A stretch of 57,120 nt of DNA from Bacteroidaceae bacterium (GCA_011959205.1 BLLV01000136.1:1-57120), one strand, 5' to 3'. Positions 8,756 through 17,802 are shown, numbered from the stretch's first letter. Program-made: numbers and translations. The notes: a model not told the origin generated them from the letters alone.

Positions 8756-9787
8756 TTAATCAATTATACTTTCAATACGTTGTATCACCATTTCCGGAGT
8801 AATTCCTTGAAGGCATGCATAGTCCTTTCTCAGGCAAGGCTTGTTTCCGAATACGGAACAGGGACGGCAAGGCAAATCTATCTGGACGGCATTAGCAGGC
8901 AACTGCTTCCAGCCCATGAATCCGGCGTATGAATGGGTCGATCCCCAGATGGAAATGACTGGGATATTTACCAAAGAAGCCAGGTGCATATTGGCGGAGT
9001 CCATGGATAGCATTACATCTAAATGGCTCATTAATGCCAGTTCTAAGTTCAGTGTCAGTTTTCCGGCTGTGGAAATGACATTGGGGAACTGCTCCGCCCA
9101 TTTTTCCAATACCTCTATTTCTTTCCGTCCTCCACCAAACAGGAATATTTTGGTGTCTTTCCGTGTGGAAAGTTGTTTTATTACCTGCTCTTGTTTGGAC
9201 AGGGGGTAGATTTTTCCTACATGTGCGGCAAAGGGCGCGATTCCTATCCATTTGTTCTTGTCCTTATCTCCAGTTAGTGGATTCATGCATTGGATGGCTC
9301 CTTTCTTGTCTCCGAACAAAGATACAAAATTCAACTGTATGGGATAGCCTATATCCCTTAATACATCTGCATAACGTTCGAAAGAAGACTTCTGGCATTG
9401 CATCACTTTATGCTTGGGGCGCACTAACTTTCGTTTTCCGTTGCGCCCTTTATTCAGATGTGCCACTTTGACGCCCGACAGTTTGAAACGCCAGCGCAGG
9501 TATTTGCTGCGAAGAACGTCATGAAAATCGGCTACAGCATCGAATTGTTCTTCTTTCAGGTTATTGTACAGCCATCCCAAGCCCATCAGTCCTGAATGTT
9601 CACCTTTGAGGTCCACACCATGGAAAAGAACATTGTCGGGTAGTCCCTTGAACAGAGGGGCAAGCGTATCTCGGCTCAACACCATAATTTGGTGCTGGGG
9701 GTATTGGGTGGCTAATGAATAGATAACCGGAATGGTCATTGCCACATCACCGATTGCCGAGAAACGAATTATCAGTATTTTGGCCAT
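8756..9787 (-). CDS. Family 9 glycosyltransferase (heptosyltransferase-like)
   Basis: This 343-residue GT-B enzyme belongs to family 9, which includes WaaC/WaaF heptosyltransferases. The start ILIIRFSAIGDVAMTIPVI is the family hallmark with the conserved Gly-Asp near residue 12. The carboxy half has IGIAPFAAHVGKIYPL, FLFGGGRKE and a donor-binding LSMDSANMHLA near 265. A cysteine cluster (LPCRPCSVFGNKPC) near 310 is common in Bacteroidetes members. It likely adds an early core sugar to lipid A-Kdo on the cytoplasmic face. It starts 11 nt after the DUF4254 gene and is the first transferase in the operon, consistent with an inner-core step. The exact sugar is unknown. Confidence 0.9.
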   Translation of the reverse strand: MAKILIIRFSAIGDVAMTIPVIYSLATQYPQHQIMVLSRDTLAPLFKGLPDNVLFHGVDLKGEHSGLMGLGWLYNNLKEEQFDAVADFHDVLRSKYLRWRFKLSGVKVAHLNKGRNGKRKLVRPKHKVMQCQKSSFERYADVLRDIGYPIQLNFVSLFGDKKGAIQCMNPLTGDKDKNKWIGIAPFAAHVGKIYPLSKQEQVIKQLSTRKDTKIFLFGGGRKEIEVLEKWAEQFPNVISTAGKLTLNLELALMSHLDVMLSMDSANMHLASLVNIPVISIWGSTHSYAGFMGWKQLPANAVQIDLPCRPCSVFGNKPCLRKDYACLQGITPEMVIQRIESIID

Positions 9788-9798
9788 AAAACAACAGC

Positions 9799-10404
9799 TT
9801 ATTTCTTTCCGTATAGTACGGGGTTCAATGCCGGGTCATTATACATTTTCATTTGTTTATATACTTTCATGTATTTGCATCCGGCCTCAATATCTGTTAT
9901 CAGTTGATCTATGGCAGAGGACAAATCTTTTTGCTGTTCCAGCAGAATATTCAGTTTCTTTTCACATTGTGCGTGATGCTCAGGAGTTGTGTCGGTACGT
10001 TCCACCTCTTGGCTCATGTGGTATATTTTCAGTGCCAAAATAGAAAGACGGTCAATGGCCCATGCGGGGCTTTCGGTGTTGATTGTGGCATCAGCCTTTA
10101 TTCTCACGTCTTTGTATTTGTCAAGGAAATAACTGTCTATCAGTTCTACCAGGTCGGTACGGTCCTGGTTTGATTTGTCAATGCGTCTTTTCAAAACAAG
10201 GGCTTCTACCGGATTAATATTTGGATCGCGGATAATATCTTCGAAGTGCCATTGCACCGTATCAATCCAGTTCTTCAGATAAAGATAATACTCTATACTC
10301 TTCAACTCGTATGGATTGTTGATGGGAGTATCCACATTATCTGTCTTGTGATAGTCATTGATGACTTGGACAAAAATAGGGTTGCAAAGTTCTGTAAATG
10401 TCAT
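9799..10404 (-). CDS. DUF4254 family protein
   Basis: This 201-residue protein is predicted to be soluble and mostly helical. It matches the DUF4254 family by length and by the segments HFEDIIRDPNI (near 55), SPAWAIDRLSILALKIYHM (near 110) and the heptad-like EKKLNILLEQQKDLSSAIDQL stretch near 150, which may form a coiled coil. No enzyme motif is visible, and the biochemical role of the family is not known to me. It is the first gene of the minus-strand core operon and is separated from the GT9 gene by only 11 nt, so it is presumably needed for, or regulates, core assembly. Confidence 0.75.
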   Translation of the reverse strand: MTFTELCNPIFVQVINDYHKTDNVDTPINNPYELKSIEYYLYLKNWIDTVQWHFEDIIRDPNINPVEALVLKRRIDKSNQDRTDLVELIDSYFLDKYKDVRIKADATINTESPAWAIDRLSILALKIYHMSQEVERTDTTPEHHAQCEKKLNILLEQQKDLSSAIDQLITDIEAGCKYMKVYKQMKMYNDPALNPVLYGKK

Positions 10405-10447
10405 AGCTACGTATTTTTGTTATTATCGTTATAATAATTGAAAAGAC

Positions 10448-10478
10448 AAATCTATGCAAAGTTTTCTAATCAACCAAT
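10448..10478 (-). promoter_or_regulatory. Probable promoter of the core operon
   Basis: On the minus strand TAGATTTG (10448-10455) fits the Bacteroides -7 consensus TAnnTTTG, with TTGG 19 nt upstream in the -33 position. It would start transcription about 35 nt before the DUF4254 gene. It overlaps the divergent pdxB promoter region. Confidence 0.5.
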
Positions 10479-10498
10479 TATTATTCGGTAAAAGTGTC

Positions 10499-10506
10499 TA
10501 CCTTTG
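10499..10506 (+). promoter_or_regulatory. pdxB -7 promoter element
   Basis: TACCTTTG matches the Bacteroides -7 element. It lies about 23 nt before the ATG at 10529, and it falls after an in-frame upstream ATG at 10454, so it supports the shorter pdxB start. No clear TTTG is seen at -33. Confidence 0.55.
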
Positions 10507-10528
10507 TCAACTGGCAAGTTTTTTTAAG

Positions 10529-11581
10529 ATGAAAATAGTAGTAGATAATAAAATTCCCTATATACATGAAGCTATCAGCCAGATAGCCGATGAAGTGGTG
10601 TATTTACCCGGCAGTGGTTTCACCGCCGGGGATGTACGGGATGCTGACGCATTGGTGGTCCGTACTCGTACCCGTTGTACTCGTGAACTGTTGGAAGGAA
10701 GCAAGGTGAAGTTCATTGCTACCGCGACCATCGGATTTGACCATATTGATGTGGATTATTGCCGTGAAGCGGGGATTGCATGGCAGAACTGTCCCGGTTG
10801 CAATGCGGGTAGTGTGGAGCAGTATCTGCATTCGGTATTGTTGTTGTTGAAACGCCGGAAGGGAGTGAGATTGGAAGAAAGCTGTCTGGGTATTGTTGGG
10901 GTAGGACATGTGGGAAGCCGTATTCAACGTATGGCGGAAGCATTGGGTATGCGTGTGTTGTTGAATGATCCTCCGCGTGCAGATCGAGGGGAAATGGGAT
11001 TTGTAGATTTATCTATGCTGGCACGGGAATGTGATATAATTACCTTTCATACTCCGCTGAATGGAAATGGGAAATATAAGACGTTCCATCTGGCGGATGC
11101 GGATTTCTTTGCTGGTTTGCAACGCAGACCTTTTATAGTCAATACTTCTCGAGGGGAAGTAATAGAAACTTCGGCTTTGCTTGATGCGCTGAAAACAGGG
11201 AGAATACGTGATGCCGTTATTGATACGTGGGAGAATGAGCCTGATATTCATTTGGAATTATTGGATAAAATTTTCTTGGGGACTCCTCATATTGCAGGGT
11301 ATTCAGCTGATGGAAAGTCTAATGCTACTCGAATGGTGCTGGAAGAGATTTGTAATTTTTTCCATATACAGGCTGATTTTAAAATAGTACCGCCTGCTTT
11401 GCCTCCTAGGGTTTACTCATTCGATCCGGAAGAGGTTTTTCTTCAGGTATATGATCCGACTCGTGACAGTGATGTATTGAAACTGCATCCTGAGTACTTT
11501 GAACGTTTACGGGAAAATTATCCGTTGAGGCGGGAAATTGCTGTTCCTGTCGTAGGAGGGCGTCCGGAAACTATTTTTTGA
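10529..11581 (+). CDS. pdxB: Erythronate-4-phosphate dehydrogenase
   Basis: PdxB oxidises 4-phospho-D-erythronate in pyridoxal 5'-phosphate synthesis (the DXP-dependent vitamin B6 route). The protein starts MKIVVDNKIPY. The NAD-binding GVGHVGSRIQRMAEALG occurs near residue 120, NTSRGEVIETSALLDAL near 205, WENEP near 235 and the catalytic-His segment TPHIAGYSADGK near 250. A carboxy-terminal dimerisation region follows. Length is 350 residues, slightly shorter than the E. coli enzyme. The ATG at 10529 is chosen over an in-frame ATG 25 codons upstream because a promoter -7 element sits between them and homology begins at MKIVVD. It is monocistronic, ending near a weak hairpin before convergent purN. 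Confidence 0.94.
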   Translation: MKIVVDNKIPYIHEAISQIADEVVYLPGSGFTAGDVRDADALVVRTRTRCTRELLEGSKVKFIATATIGFDHIDVDYCREAGIAWQNCPGCNAGSVEQYLHSVLLLLKRRKGVRLEESCLGIVGVGHVGSRIQRMAEALGMRVLLNDPPRADRGEMGFVDLSMLARECDIITFHTPLNGNGKYKTFHLADADFFAGLQRRPFIVNTSRGEVIETSALLDALKTGRIRDAVIDTWENEPDIHLELLDKIFLGTPHIAGYSADGKSNATRMVLEEICNFFHIQADFKIVPPALPPRVYSFDPEEVFLQVYDPTRDSDVLKLHPEYFERLRENYPLRREIAVPVVGGRPETIF

Positions 11582-11638
11582 TTTTTTTTTGTTTTATCAT
11601 TCTAAGCGGTGCGAAAAAACAGTGAACATAAAATGAGC

Positions 11639-11667
11639 GTTGCCTGTGCTCTCAAAAAATAGGCAAC
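11639..11667. terminator. Weak hairpin between pdxB and purN
   Basis: GTTGCCT (11639-11645) pairs with AGGCAAC (11661-11667) around a 15-nt loop, between two convergent genes. The stem is short and there is no strong T tail, so termination is only plausible. Confidence 0.4.
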
Positions 11668-11718
11668 AGAAAATGGAAACTTTGGAGAAAAAACATTGGA
11701 ATTTGAGTTCAAGGAACT

Positions 11719-12312
11719 TTATTGGCGAAATGTGTTTAAGGAGGAGTCGGCGTCCGATAGAATTCGTTCAATTATCTGGGGAAAATGCTCGTATTCCAAC
11801 TGATGCACCCTTGCCGCCAGTGTTTCTGGTGTGTCATCGGACTGCACAGGGCAGGCGGTCTGAAAGAGAATGCCTCCTTCATCGTATTCTTCATTAATAT
11901 AATGTATAGTGATGCCGCTTTCATTTTCGCCGGCAGCAAGAACTGCTTCGTGCACTCGCACGCCATACATGCCTTTCCCGCCAAATTTTGGAAGCAATGC
12001 CGGATGAATATTTACTATTTTATTCGGATAATCATGCAATATGGTATCAGGTACTTTTAGGAGGAAGCCTGCTAGTACAATAATTTCGATATTGTATTGG
12101 TGAAGTGCTTCCAATGCTTTTCCGTCGGCAAACTCTTGAGCTGTGAGGATGAGTGATGGAACGCTCAGTCTATCAGCCCGCTTGAGCACACCTGCCTGTG
12201 CTTTGTTGGTAATAACCAATGCTACTTCAGCTGTTCTTTTCTCTAAAAAATACCGAATAATTCTTTCGGCATTTGTGCCTTCTCCTGAAGCTAAAATTGC
12301 AATTCTTTTCAT
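11719..12312 (-). CDS. purN: Phosphoribosylglycinamide formyltransferase
   Basis: PurN transfers a formyl group from 10-formyltetrahydrofolate to GAR in purine synthesis. The protein of 197 residues starts MKRIAILASGEGTNAERI, which holds the phosphate-binding loop. The catalytic Asn-His pair is in KIVNIHPALLP near residue 105 and the catalytic Asp in the ITIHYINEEYDEGGILFQ segment near 140. The ATG at 12312 is chosen because the family alignment begins there; a longer in-frame ATG at 12405 would extend into the acpP promoter region. It is divergent from acpP. All key residues are present, and length is normal for a single-domain GARTase. Confidence 0.95.
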   Translation of the reverse strand: MKRIAILASGEGTNAERIIRYFLEKRTAEVALVITNKAQAGVLKRADRLSVPSLILTAQEFADGKALEALHQYNIEIIVLAGFLLKVPDTILHDYPNKIVNIHPALLPKFGGKGMYGVRVHEAVLAAGENESGITIHYINEEYDEGGILFQTACPVQSDDTPETLAARVHQLEYEHFPQIIERILSDADSSLNTFRQ

Positions 12313-12380
12313 AATAATCTCTATTTTGGTGCACATAAAACAAAAAAATGTGCAAAATTCTGCATTTATTTGCTTGAATA

Positions 12381-12412
12381 TTTGCTTAGCCCAAGAAATA
12401 TTCATTCCTTTG
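12381..12412 (+). promoter_or_regulatory. Probable acpP-fabF-rnc promoter
   Basis: TTTG at 12381-12384 is followed after 20 nt by TTCCTTTG at 12405-12412, close to the Bacteroides -33/-7 consensus. It would give a leader of about 45 nt before acpP. It lies in the divergent purN/acpP intergenic region. Confidence 0.55.
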
Positions 12413-12464
12413 CAACCGCAAAGAAAATAAAATAATTCAATTTATTAACTAAAAAATTAAAGTT

Positions 12465-12701
12465 ATGTCTGAAATTGCATCAAGAGTAAAAGCTATCATC
12501 GTTGATAAATTAGGTGTAGAAGAATCAGAAGTTACAACAGAAGCAAGCTTCACTAATGATCTGGGCGCAGATTCACTGGATACTGTAGAACTGATTATGG
12601 AATTCGAAAAAGAATTCGGAATCTCTATTCCCGATGATCAGGCTGAGAAAATTGGTACAGTAGGCGACGCTGTTTCTTATATCGAAGCTAACGCTAAGTA
12701 A
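12465..12701 (+). CDS. acpP: Acyl carrier protein
   Basis: This 78-residue acidic protein carries growing fatty acyl chains on a 4'-phosphopantetheine arm. The attachment site is Ser37 in the invariant [13 protein letters not shown] motif. The flanking helices ([34 protein letters not shown]) are typical. It is followed after 18 nt by fabF and then rnc, a conserved housekeeping arrangement, so this is the primary fatty-acid carrier protein and not a dedicated secondary-metabolite one. Confidence 0.97.
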   Translation: MSEIASRVKAIIVDKLGVEESEVTTEASFTNDLGADSLDTVELIMEFEKEFGISIPDDQAEKIGTVGDAVSYIEANAK

Positions 12702-12719
12702 TTATCCCTATTTTATAAT

Positions 12720-13985
12720 ATGGAATTAAAAAGAGTAGTAGTAACAGGTCTTGGTGCTCTTACTCCTGTAGGTAACAATGTTGCGGAAACATGGGGAAAC
12801 CTACTGAAAGGGGTAAGCGGGGCAGGACCTATTACTCATTTCGATGCGTCTAAATTCAAGACTCATTTTGCCTGCGAAGTGAAGAATTTCAATGGAACTG
12901 ATTACATTGACCGTAAAGAACTTCGCAAAATGGATTTGTATACACAGTATGCTATTGCAGCTGCCAAAGAAGCGGTGGAAGATTCTGGAATGGACCTCGA
13001 AAAAGAAGATTTGAATAGAATAGGTGTAATTTACGGTGTAGGTATCGGAGGCATTCATACTTTTGAAGAAGAAGTAACTAACTATACGCTGAATAAAGAT
13101 ACTATCGGACCGAAATTCAGCCCGTTTTTTATTCCCAAGATGATAGCCGATATCGCATCGGGACAGATTTCTATCATGTATGGTTTCCATGGTCCTAACT
13201 TCACAACAACTTCTGCTTGTGCATCTTCATCAAATGCTATTGCCGATGCATTTAACTATATCCGTTTGGGTAAAGCAAACGTGATTGTTACAGGTGGTGC
13301 GGAGGCAGCAATTTTTGAAGCTGGTTTGGGAGGTTTTAATTCTATGCATGCTTTGTCTACCCGTAACGATGATCCGGAACGTGCATCTCGTCCGTTTAGT
13401 GCAAGCCGTGATGGCTTTGTGATGGGTGAAGGTGCAGGCTGTCTGATTTTGGAAGAATTGGAACATGCAAAAGCACGTGGAGCTAAGATTTATGCGGAAC
13501 TTGCCGGTGTAGGTGCTTCTGCCGATGCTTATCACTTGACAGCTTCTCACCCAGAAGGATTGGGAGCTAAATTGGTGATGCAGAATGCACTGGAAGATGC
13601 GGAATTGAAACCGGAAGATATTGATTACATCAATGTACATGGAACCTCAACTCCTGTAGGTGATGTTTCAGAAGTGAAAGCTATCAAAGATGTATTTGGA
13701 GACCACGCTTATAAACTGAATATCAGCTCTACTAAGTCTATGACAGGACACTTGTTGGGTGCTGCCGGTGCGGTGGAAGCGATTGCCAGTGTATTGGCTG
13801 TAAAGAACGACATTGTTCCGCCGACTATTAACCACGAAGAAGGGGATAACGATGAGAATATCGATTATAACTTGAACTTTACGTTCAATGAGGCTCAGAA
13901 GCGTACTGTGAACGCTGCATTGAGCAATACCTTTGGCTTTGGTGGACATAATGCATGTGTAATCGTAAAAAAATATGCTGAATAA
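12720..13985 (+). CDS. fabF: 3-oxoacyl-ACP synthase II
   Basis: FabF condenses malonyl-ACP with acyl-ACP during fatty-acid elongation. The protein has 421 residues, standard for FabF. The active-site Cys is in TTSACASSSNAI near residue 165, the two catalytic histidines in NVHGTSTPVGD (near 305) and KSMTGHLLGAAG (near 340), with the conserved Lys just before the second. The carboxy end has the SNTFGFGGHNACVIV signature. It lies 18 nt after acpP, with rnc starting 2 nt after its stop, so the three are co-transcribed. It is the housekeeping ketosynthase of the genome and could in principle serve the lipid-tailoring cluster further downstream. Confidence 0.97.
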   Translation: MELKRVVVTGLGALTPVGNNVAETWGNLLKGVSGAGPITHFDASKFKTHFACEVKNFNGTDYIDRKELRKMDLYTQYAIAAAKEAVEDSGMDLEKEDLNRIGVIYGVGIGGIHTFEEEVTNYTLNKDTIGPKFSPFFIPKMIADIASGQISIMYGFHGPNFTTTSACASSSNAIADAFNYIRLGKANVIVTGGAEAAIFEAGLGGFNSMHALSTRNDDPERASRPFSASRDGFVMGEGAGCLILEELEHAKARGAKIYAELAGVGASADAYHLTASHPEGLGAKLVMQNALEDAELKPEDIDYINVHGTSTPVGDVSEVKAIKDVFGDHAYKLNISSTKSMTGHLLGAAGAVEAIASVLAVKNDIVPPTINHEEGDNDENIDYNLNFTFNEAQKRTVNAALSNTFGFGGHNACVIVKKYAE

Positions 13986-13987
13986 TC

Positions 13988-14914
13988 GTGTTTAGCAATA
14001 TAAAGGATAAGATAAGACTTCTTTTTCGCAAGGATAAGGGGTCTTATCTTCGTTTTTATAAGATGCTTGGATTTTATCCTAAGGATATTAGCATCTATGA
14101 ACAGGCTTTGCTTCACAAATCTTCATCAGTGAAGTCTGATAAGGGGCGTTTACTTAATAATGAACGTTTGGAATTCTTGGGGGATGCTATTCTGGATGCT
14201 GTGGTGGCAGATATTGTTTACAAAAAGTTTGAAGGAAAGCGTGAGGGATTTCTAACGAATACCCGTTCTAAAATAGTGCAGCGTGAAACATTGAACCGTT
14301 TGGCCGTAGAGATTGGTTTGGATAAGCTGATTAAGTATACGGCTCGCCAGTCTTCTCATAACAGCTATATGTGTGGTAATGCATTCGAAGCATTGGTAGG
14401 TGCTATTTATTTAGATAGGGGATATCGTGCCTGTAAATATTTTATGGAGCATCGTATTATTGGATCTTATATAAACTTGGAGAAGATTTCCCGTAAGGAG
14501 GTAAACTTTAAATCTAAGTTGATAGAATGGAGTCAGAAAAATCGTTTTGAAATAACCTTTGAGTTGATAACTCAGTCACACGACCAGAAATACAGCCCTA
14601 CTTTCGAGAGTGAAGTGCTGGTAGAGGGAGTTGTGGGAGGAAAAGGAACCGGTTATTCGAAGAAGGAGTCCCAACAGATGGCAGCACGTATGGCTTTGGG
14701 AAAAATCAAGAATGATTCCAATTTTATTGAATGTATTTTTGCGGCTAAGGCTGCTCGTGAGTTATCTCAGGAAGAGGTAACGGTTTCTGGTAGTAAGCTT
14801 TCGGACAGTGTGGCTACTACTTTGGACCTTTCTTTGGAAGAGATTAAAAAAACGGATGTAGTCGAGCAGATAATCAGTGAAGCGGAGGAGAGGGCTTTCA
14901 AGGAAAACGCTTAA
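13988..14914 (+). CDS. rnc: Ribonuclease III
   Basis: RNase III cleaves double-stranded RNA in rRNA maturation and mRNA decay. The catalytic signature NNERLEFLGDAILDAVVAD lies near residues 55-75, with a second acidic site at AFEALVGAIYLDRG near 135. A double-stranded RNA-binding domain follows (FKSKLIEWSQKN to SKKESQQMAARMAL, about 175-240). The protein has 308 residues, with a tail of about 60 acidic residues after the RNA-binding domain that lacks recognisable motifs. The start is a GTG at 13988, just 2 nt after the fabF stop. A downstream ATG exists near codon 26 but would leave an unusually long gap from fabF. Confidence 0.94.
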   Translation: MFSNIKDKIRLLFRKDKGSYLRFYKMLGFYPKDISIYEQALLHKSSSVKSDKGRLLNNERLEFLGDAILDAVVADIVYKKFEGKREGFLTNTRSKIVQRETLNRLAVEIGLDKLIKYTARQSSHNSYMCGNAFEALVGAIYLDRGYRACKYFMEHRIIGSYINLEKISRKEVNFKSKLIEWSQKNRFEITFELITQSHDQKYSPTFESEVLVEGVVGGKGTGYSKKESQQMAARMALGKIKNDSNFIECIFAAKAARELSQEEVTVSGSKLSDSVATTLDLSLEEIKKTDVVEQIISEAEERAFKENA

Positions 14915-14949
14915 TCTATTAATTTGCTATTTTGGTAGAGAATATATAA

Positions 14950-15006
14950 TATATTGAAATATGCCCGACTACATCAAGAAAATGTAGTCGGGCATATTTC
15001 AATATA
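14950..15006. terminator. Perfect 25-bp inverted repeat, bidirectional terminator
   Basis: Two perfectly complementary 25-nt arms (14950-14974 and 14982-15006) flank a 7-nt loop, CAAGAAA. The core GCCCGACTACAT/ATGTAGTCGGGC is GC-rich and the outer part AT-rich, giving A/T tails on both strands. It sits between the stop codons of convergent rnc and sulfatase genes. Confidence 0.9.
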
Positions 15007-15016
15007 CTGACGAGAA

Positions 15017-16570
15017 CTAGATTTCGTCCGGCCACGGACAGGGTTTTCCGGTGGCTTTGAATATGGGACGCTGCCCTCCTGCTGCCCGCAGATAGTTCCC
15101 TAGCTCCTTGGAAAGTCGTTTTACGATGCCGGGATGTTGCTTTGCTACATCATTTTTTTCACTGATATCGTTTGGAATGTTGAACAATTCTTTTTTGCCG
15201 GTTTCATAATAATAGACCAGTTTCCATTCATCTTTACGGATAGAGCAGTCCAGGTTGATGCCCGGTCCGTCATTACCCCAGATATTAGGAAAGTTCCATA
15301 CCAGTGCACGTCCTTTGGACGGGTCTCCTGTGCCTTTCAGCAGGGGCATAAAGCTGATACCGTCTATAGGGCTGACAGTCTTATAGTTTGTAATGCCCGC
15401 CATTTCAAGTATGGTGGGATAAAAATCTTCAATCATAAGGTATTTGTCACAACGAGTATCCGGGCTGACTACTCCGGGCCAGCTCACAATCATCGGCTCG
15501 CGTATTCCTCCCTCATATAAAGAGCCTTTGCCGCTGTTGAGGGGATAGTTTTGAGTATAAATCTGCCCATCGCGCCATTCGGGTTGGGAGGCCAGCCCTC
15601 CATTGTCACTCATAAAGATGACGACTGTATGATCCGCTTCATCGTTCTTTTCCAGCCAGTCCATCAGATCTCCCAGACTTTTATCCATTCCTTCAATCAG
15701 GGATGCGTATGCGGCTTCTTTGTCACTAAGTCCTTTTCTAATATATTTGGGGAAGAAGCGCATATCCTTATCAATAGGAATATGGATAGCGTAATGCGCC
15801 ATATACAGATAGAAGGGTTGATTGTACTTTTTGGCTTTATCCAGAGCTTTGATAGCTTCCTGTGTCAGGGCTTCTGTAGCAAATATACCGGTTCCCCAAT
15901 AATCTTCCAGGCCGGGAACCGCCATCTGTGAGTAGGCTTTTCCATCGCGGGTGTGACCGTAGTTCTGCTCGCTCAGGTAAGTAGCCAGGCCACCGGCGGC
16001 ATGTCCGGCTATATTTACTTCAAACCCCCAATGGGTAGGGTTTTCTCCCGGTGTGTCAATGGATCCGAAATGAGCTTTTCCGCAGTGGATGGTATGATAA
16101 CCGCTTTGTCTGAGCAATTCAACGAAAGAGGTTCCGACAAAAGTATTGGGGGTTCCGGCTACCTGGCTGACTCCGTTGTAGTTCCAGTCTGGTGGTTGTA
16201 TTGTATTGCTTGGCCTGTCGGTGGCTTTGTCCTTTTCAAGCGTCCAGTTGGTCACCCGGTGCCGGGTATTGTTGGCACCTGTTATCAGACTGCAACGGGT
16301 AGCGGAACTGATGTTGCAGGCGTAGGCCTGTGTGAACATCATCCCTTTCTTTGCCAGGCGTTCCATATTAGGGGTTTCATAGGCTTCGTTATAATGGGTT
16401 TTCTGTGTCCAGAAAGGCAAGGAGGTATCTTGCCAGCCCATATCATCCACCATGAATAAGATAATGTTGGGACGCTGTGAGGTTGCTTCCGGGGATGTTT
16501 TTTCTTTTGCATGTGTCGGGATTCCTGTCAAGGAAGCGAGAGCGAAAGATACAAGTAAGTTTTTATTCAT
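15017..16570 (-). CDS. Secreted S1-family sulfatase, Ser-type
   Basis: This 517-residue alkaline-phosphatase-fold sulfatase would hydrolyse sulfate esters in the periplasm or outside the cell. An amino-terminal signal peptide (residues 1-21, ending near THA) is visible. Metal ligands are in LFMVDDMGWQD (near 40) and IFMSDNGG (near 315). The formylglycine site is SSATR at 88-92: it is a Ser-type site with Ala in place of the usual Pro, so maturation would need an anaerobic sulfatase-maturating enzyme, which is not in this window. The gene stands alone, tail-to-tail with rnc. Substrate is unknown; sulfated mucin or glycosaminoglycan sugars are typical in this group. Confidence 0.9.
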   Translation of the reverse strand: MNKNLLVSFALASLTGIPTHAKEKTSPEATSQRPNIILFMVDDMGWQDTSLPFWTQKTHYNEAYETPNMERLAKKGMMFTQAYACNISSATRCSLITGANNTRHRVTNWTLEKDKATDRPSNTIQPPDWNYNGVSQVAGTPNTFVGTSFVELLRQSGYHTIHCGKAHFGSIDTPGENPTHWGFEVNIAGHAAGGLATYLSEQNYGHTRDGKAYSQMAVPGLEDYWGTGIFATEALTQEAIKALDKAKKYNQPFYLYMAHYAIHIPIDKDMRFFPKYIRKGLSDKEAAYASLIEGMDKSLGDLMDWLEKNDEADHTVVIFMSDNGGLASQPEWRDGQIYTQNYPLNSGKGSLYEGGIREPMIVSWPGVVSPDTRCDKYLMIEDFYPTILEMAGITNYKTVSPIDGISFMPLLKGTGDPSKGRALVWNFPNIWGNDGPGINLDCSIRKDEWKLVYYYETGKKELFNIPNDISEKNDVAKQHPGIVKRLSKELGNYLRAAGGQRPIFKATGKPCPWPDEI

Positions 16571-16674
16571 ATCGGTTAGTTTGAGGCTTTTAGGTAGTTA
16601 TTCTATTTTAAAGTGGTTTTAGGGGATTTTCCGGACAAATATGGTATGTAAAATGACAGGAATGAATCTGCTTC

Positions 16675-17685
16675 TTACCCGAAGCAGATTCCCATCCGTT
16701 TACCTTGTACAATCAAGTCATGGTTTTCATTGACAAGTTTTAATTTACCAGCCACTTCATCCAGAGAGATGGAGCCTATTTTCGCACCTTGCAAAGAAAC
16801 CATTCGTCCGAATTGTCCGGAGGCGATCAGTTCTGTGGCATGTCCGCCCATACGGGTGGCCAGATTACGGTCGTAGGGAGTAGGTGAGCCGCCTCGCTGG
16901 ATATATCCCAATACGGTTTCACGAGTCTCGAATCCGGTTTCATATTCAATTTCTTGAGCTATGTATTCGGCGGCTTTCTTGCCGTCTATGGTTTGGATAC
17001 CTTCTGCGACAACGACAATAGAATAGGGCTTTCCTTTTTTCAAGCGTTCAATAATGGTATTTCCGATGTTATGTATGTCGTATGGAAGCTCAGGAATAAG
17101 AATCACGTCACCGCCTCCCGCCATTCCGGAATAAAGCGCAATCCAGCCGGCTTTATGTCCCATAACCTCGATAACCATGACACGCTGATGTGAGCTGGCT
17201 GTGGAATGTAGCCGGTCAATGGCATCGGTGGCAATGGTTACGGCAGAATCAAAACCAAATGAAACGTCCGTTCCCCAGACATCATTGTCTATGGTTTTAG
17301 GTACAGAAACAACGTTCACACCTGCTTGCGCCAGTTTGGCTGCGGTCTTTTGAGTTCCGTTTCCACCGATGCATACGATGCAGTCCAGTCCCAGGTTATG
17401 AATATTTTTTAACATCAAGGCCGGTTTGTCTTCCGAGGCTGCCGACAGGCGTTTCTTGAATGGCTTTTCCCTGGAAGTTCCTAGTATGGTTCCTCCCAAA
17501 TTTAACAAGCCCGATAATGATTTTTCTGTCAATGGTTCTACGTCATTGTCCAGCAATCCCCGGAATCCGCTATGAATTCCATAAACTTCCATACCGTAAT
17601 GATTTATTGCTGTTTTGCAAACTCCTCTGATTGTGGCGTTTATTCCGGGACAGTCTCCTCCTGATGTCAATATTCCTATCTTCAT
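16675..17685 (-). CDS. pfkA: 6-phosphofructokinase
   Basis: PfkA phosphorylates fructose 6-phosphate in glycolysis. The 336-residue protein starts MKIGILTSGGDCPGINA, a phosphate-binding loop. GGNGTQKTA lies at 107-115 and the substrate loop PKTIDND at 129-135. Glycine in GGNG is the feature of ATP-using enzymes, whereas Lys in PKTIDND is shared with pyrophosphate-using and the Streptomyces-type group, so this is the mixed Gly/Lys class, most likely ATP-dependent. MGHKAGWIALYSG and RGGSPTPYDR follow. A TATCTTTA -7-like element at 17715-17722 precedes it on the minus strand. It is divergent from the GH3-family gene. Confidence 0.92.
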   Translation of the reverse strand: MKIGILTSGGDCPGINATIRGVCKTAINHYGMEVYGIHSGFRGLLDNDVEPLTEKSLSGLLNLGGTILGTSREKPFKKRLSAASEDKPALMLKNIHNLGLDCIVCIGGNGTQKTAAKLAQAGVNVVSVPKTIDNDVWGTDVSFGFDSAVTIATDAIDRLHSTASSHQRVMVIEVMGHKAGWIALYSGMAGGGDVILIPELPYDIHNIGNTIIERLKKGKPYSIVVVAEGIQTIDGKKAAEYIAQEIEYETGFETRETVLGYIQRGGSPTPYDRNLATRMGGHATELIASGQFGRMVSLQGAKIGSISLDEVAGKLKLVNENHDLIVQGKRMGICFG

Positions 17686-17794
17686 AGCCTTTGATGTTAA
17701 GTTGTAAGTGACCGTAAAGATAGCAAAAAATAAAAGTAATGTAGAAAACTATAAAAAAAATAATGTTATCAGCCATTATAATATAGAAATAAGC

Positions 17795-17802
17795 TATTTT
17801 TG
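17795..17802 (+). promoter_or_regulatory. -7 element of the GH3-fold/lipoprotein operon
   Basis: TATTTTTG fits TAnnTTTG and lies about 30 nt before the ATG at 17833. It overlaps a possible upstream TTG start, so the ATG is the more likely start of the next gene. Confidence 0.5.

Noticed and set aside
12465..13985. acpP-fabF as part of the aryl-polyene-like cluster
   Set aside because: Their linkage to rnc and standard lengths mark them as housekeeping fatty-acid genes, 9 kb away and on the other strand.
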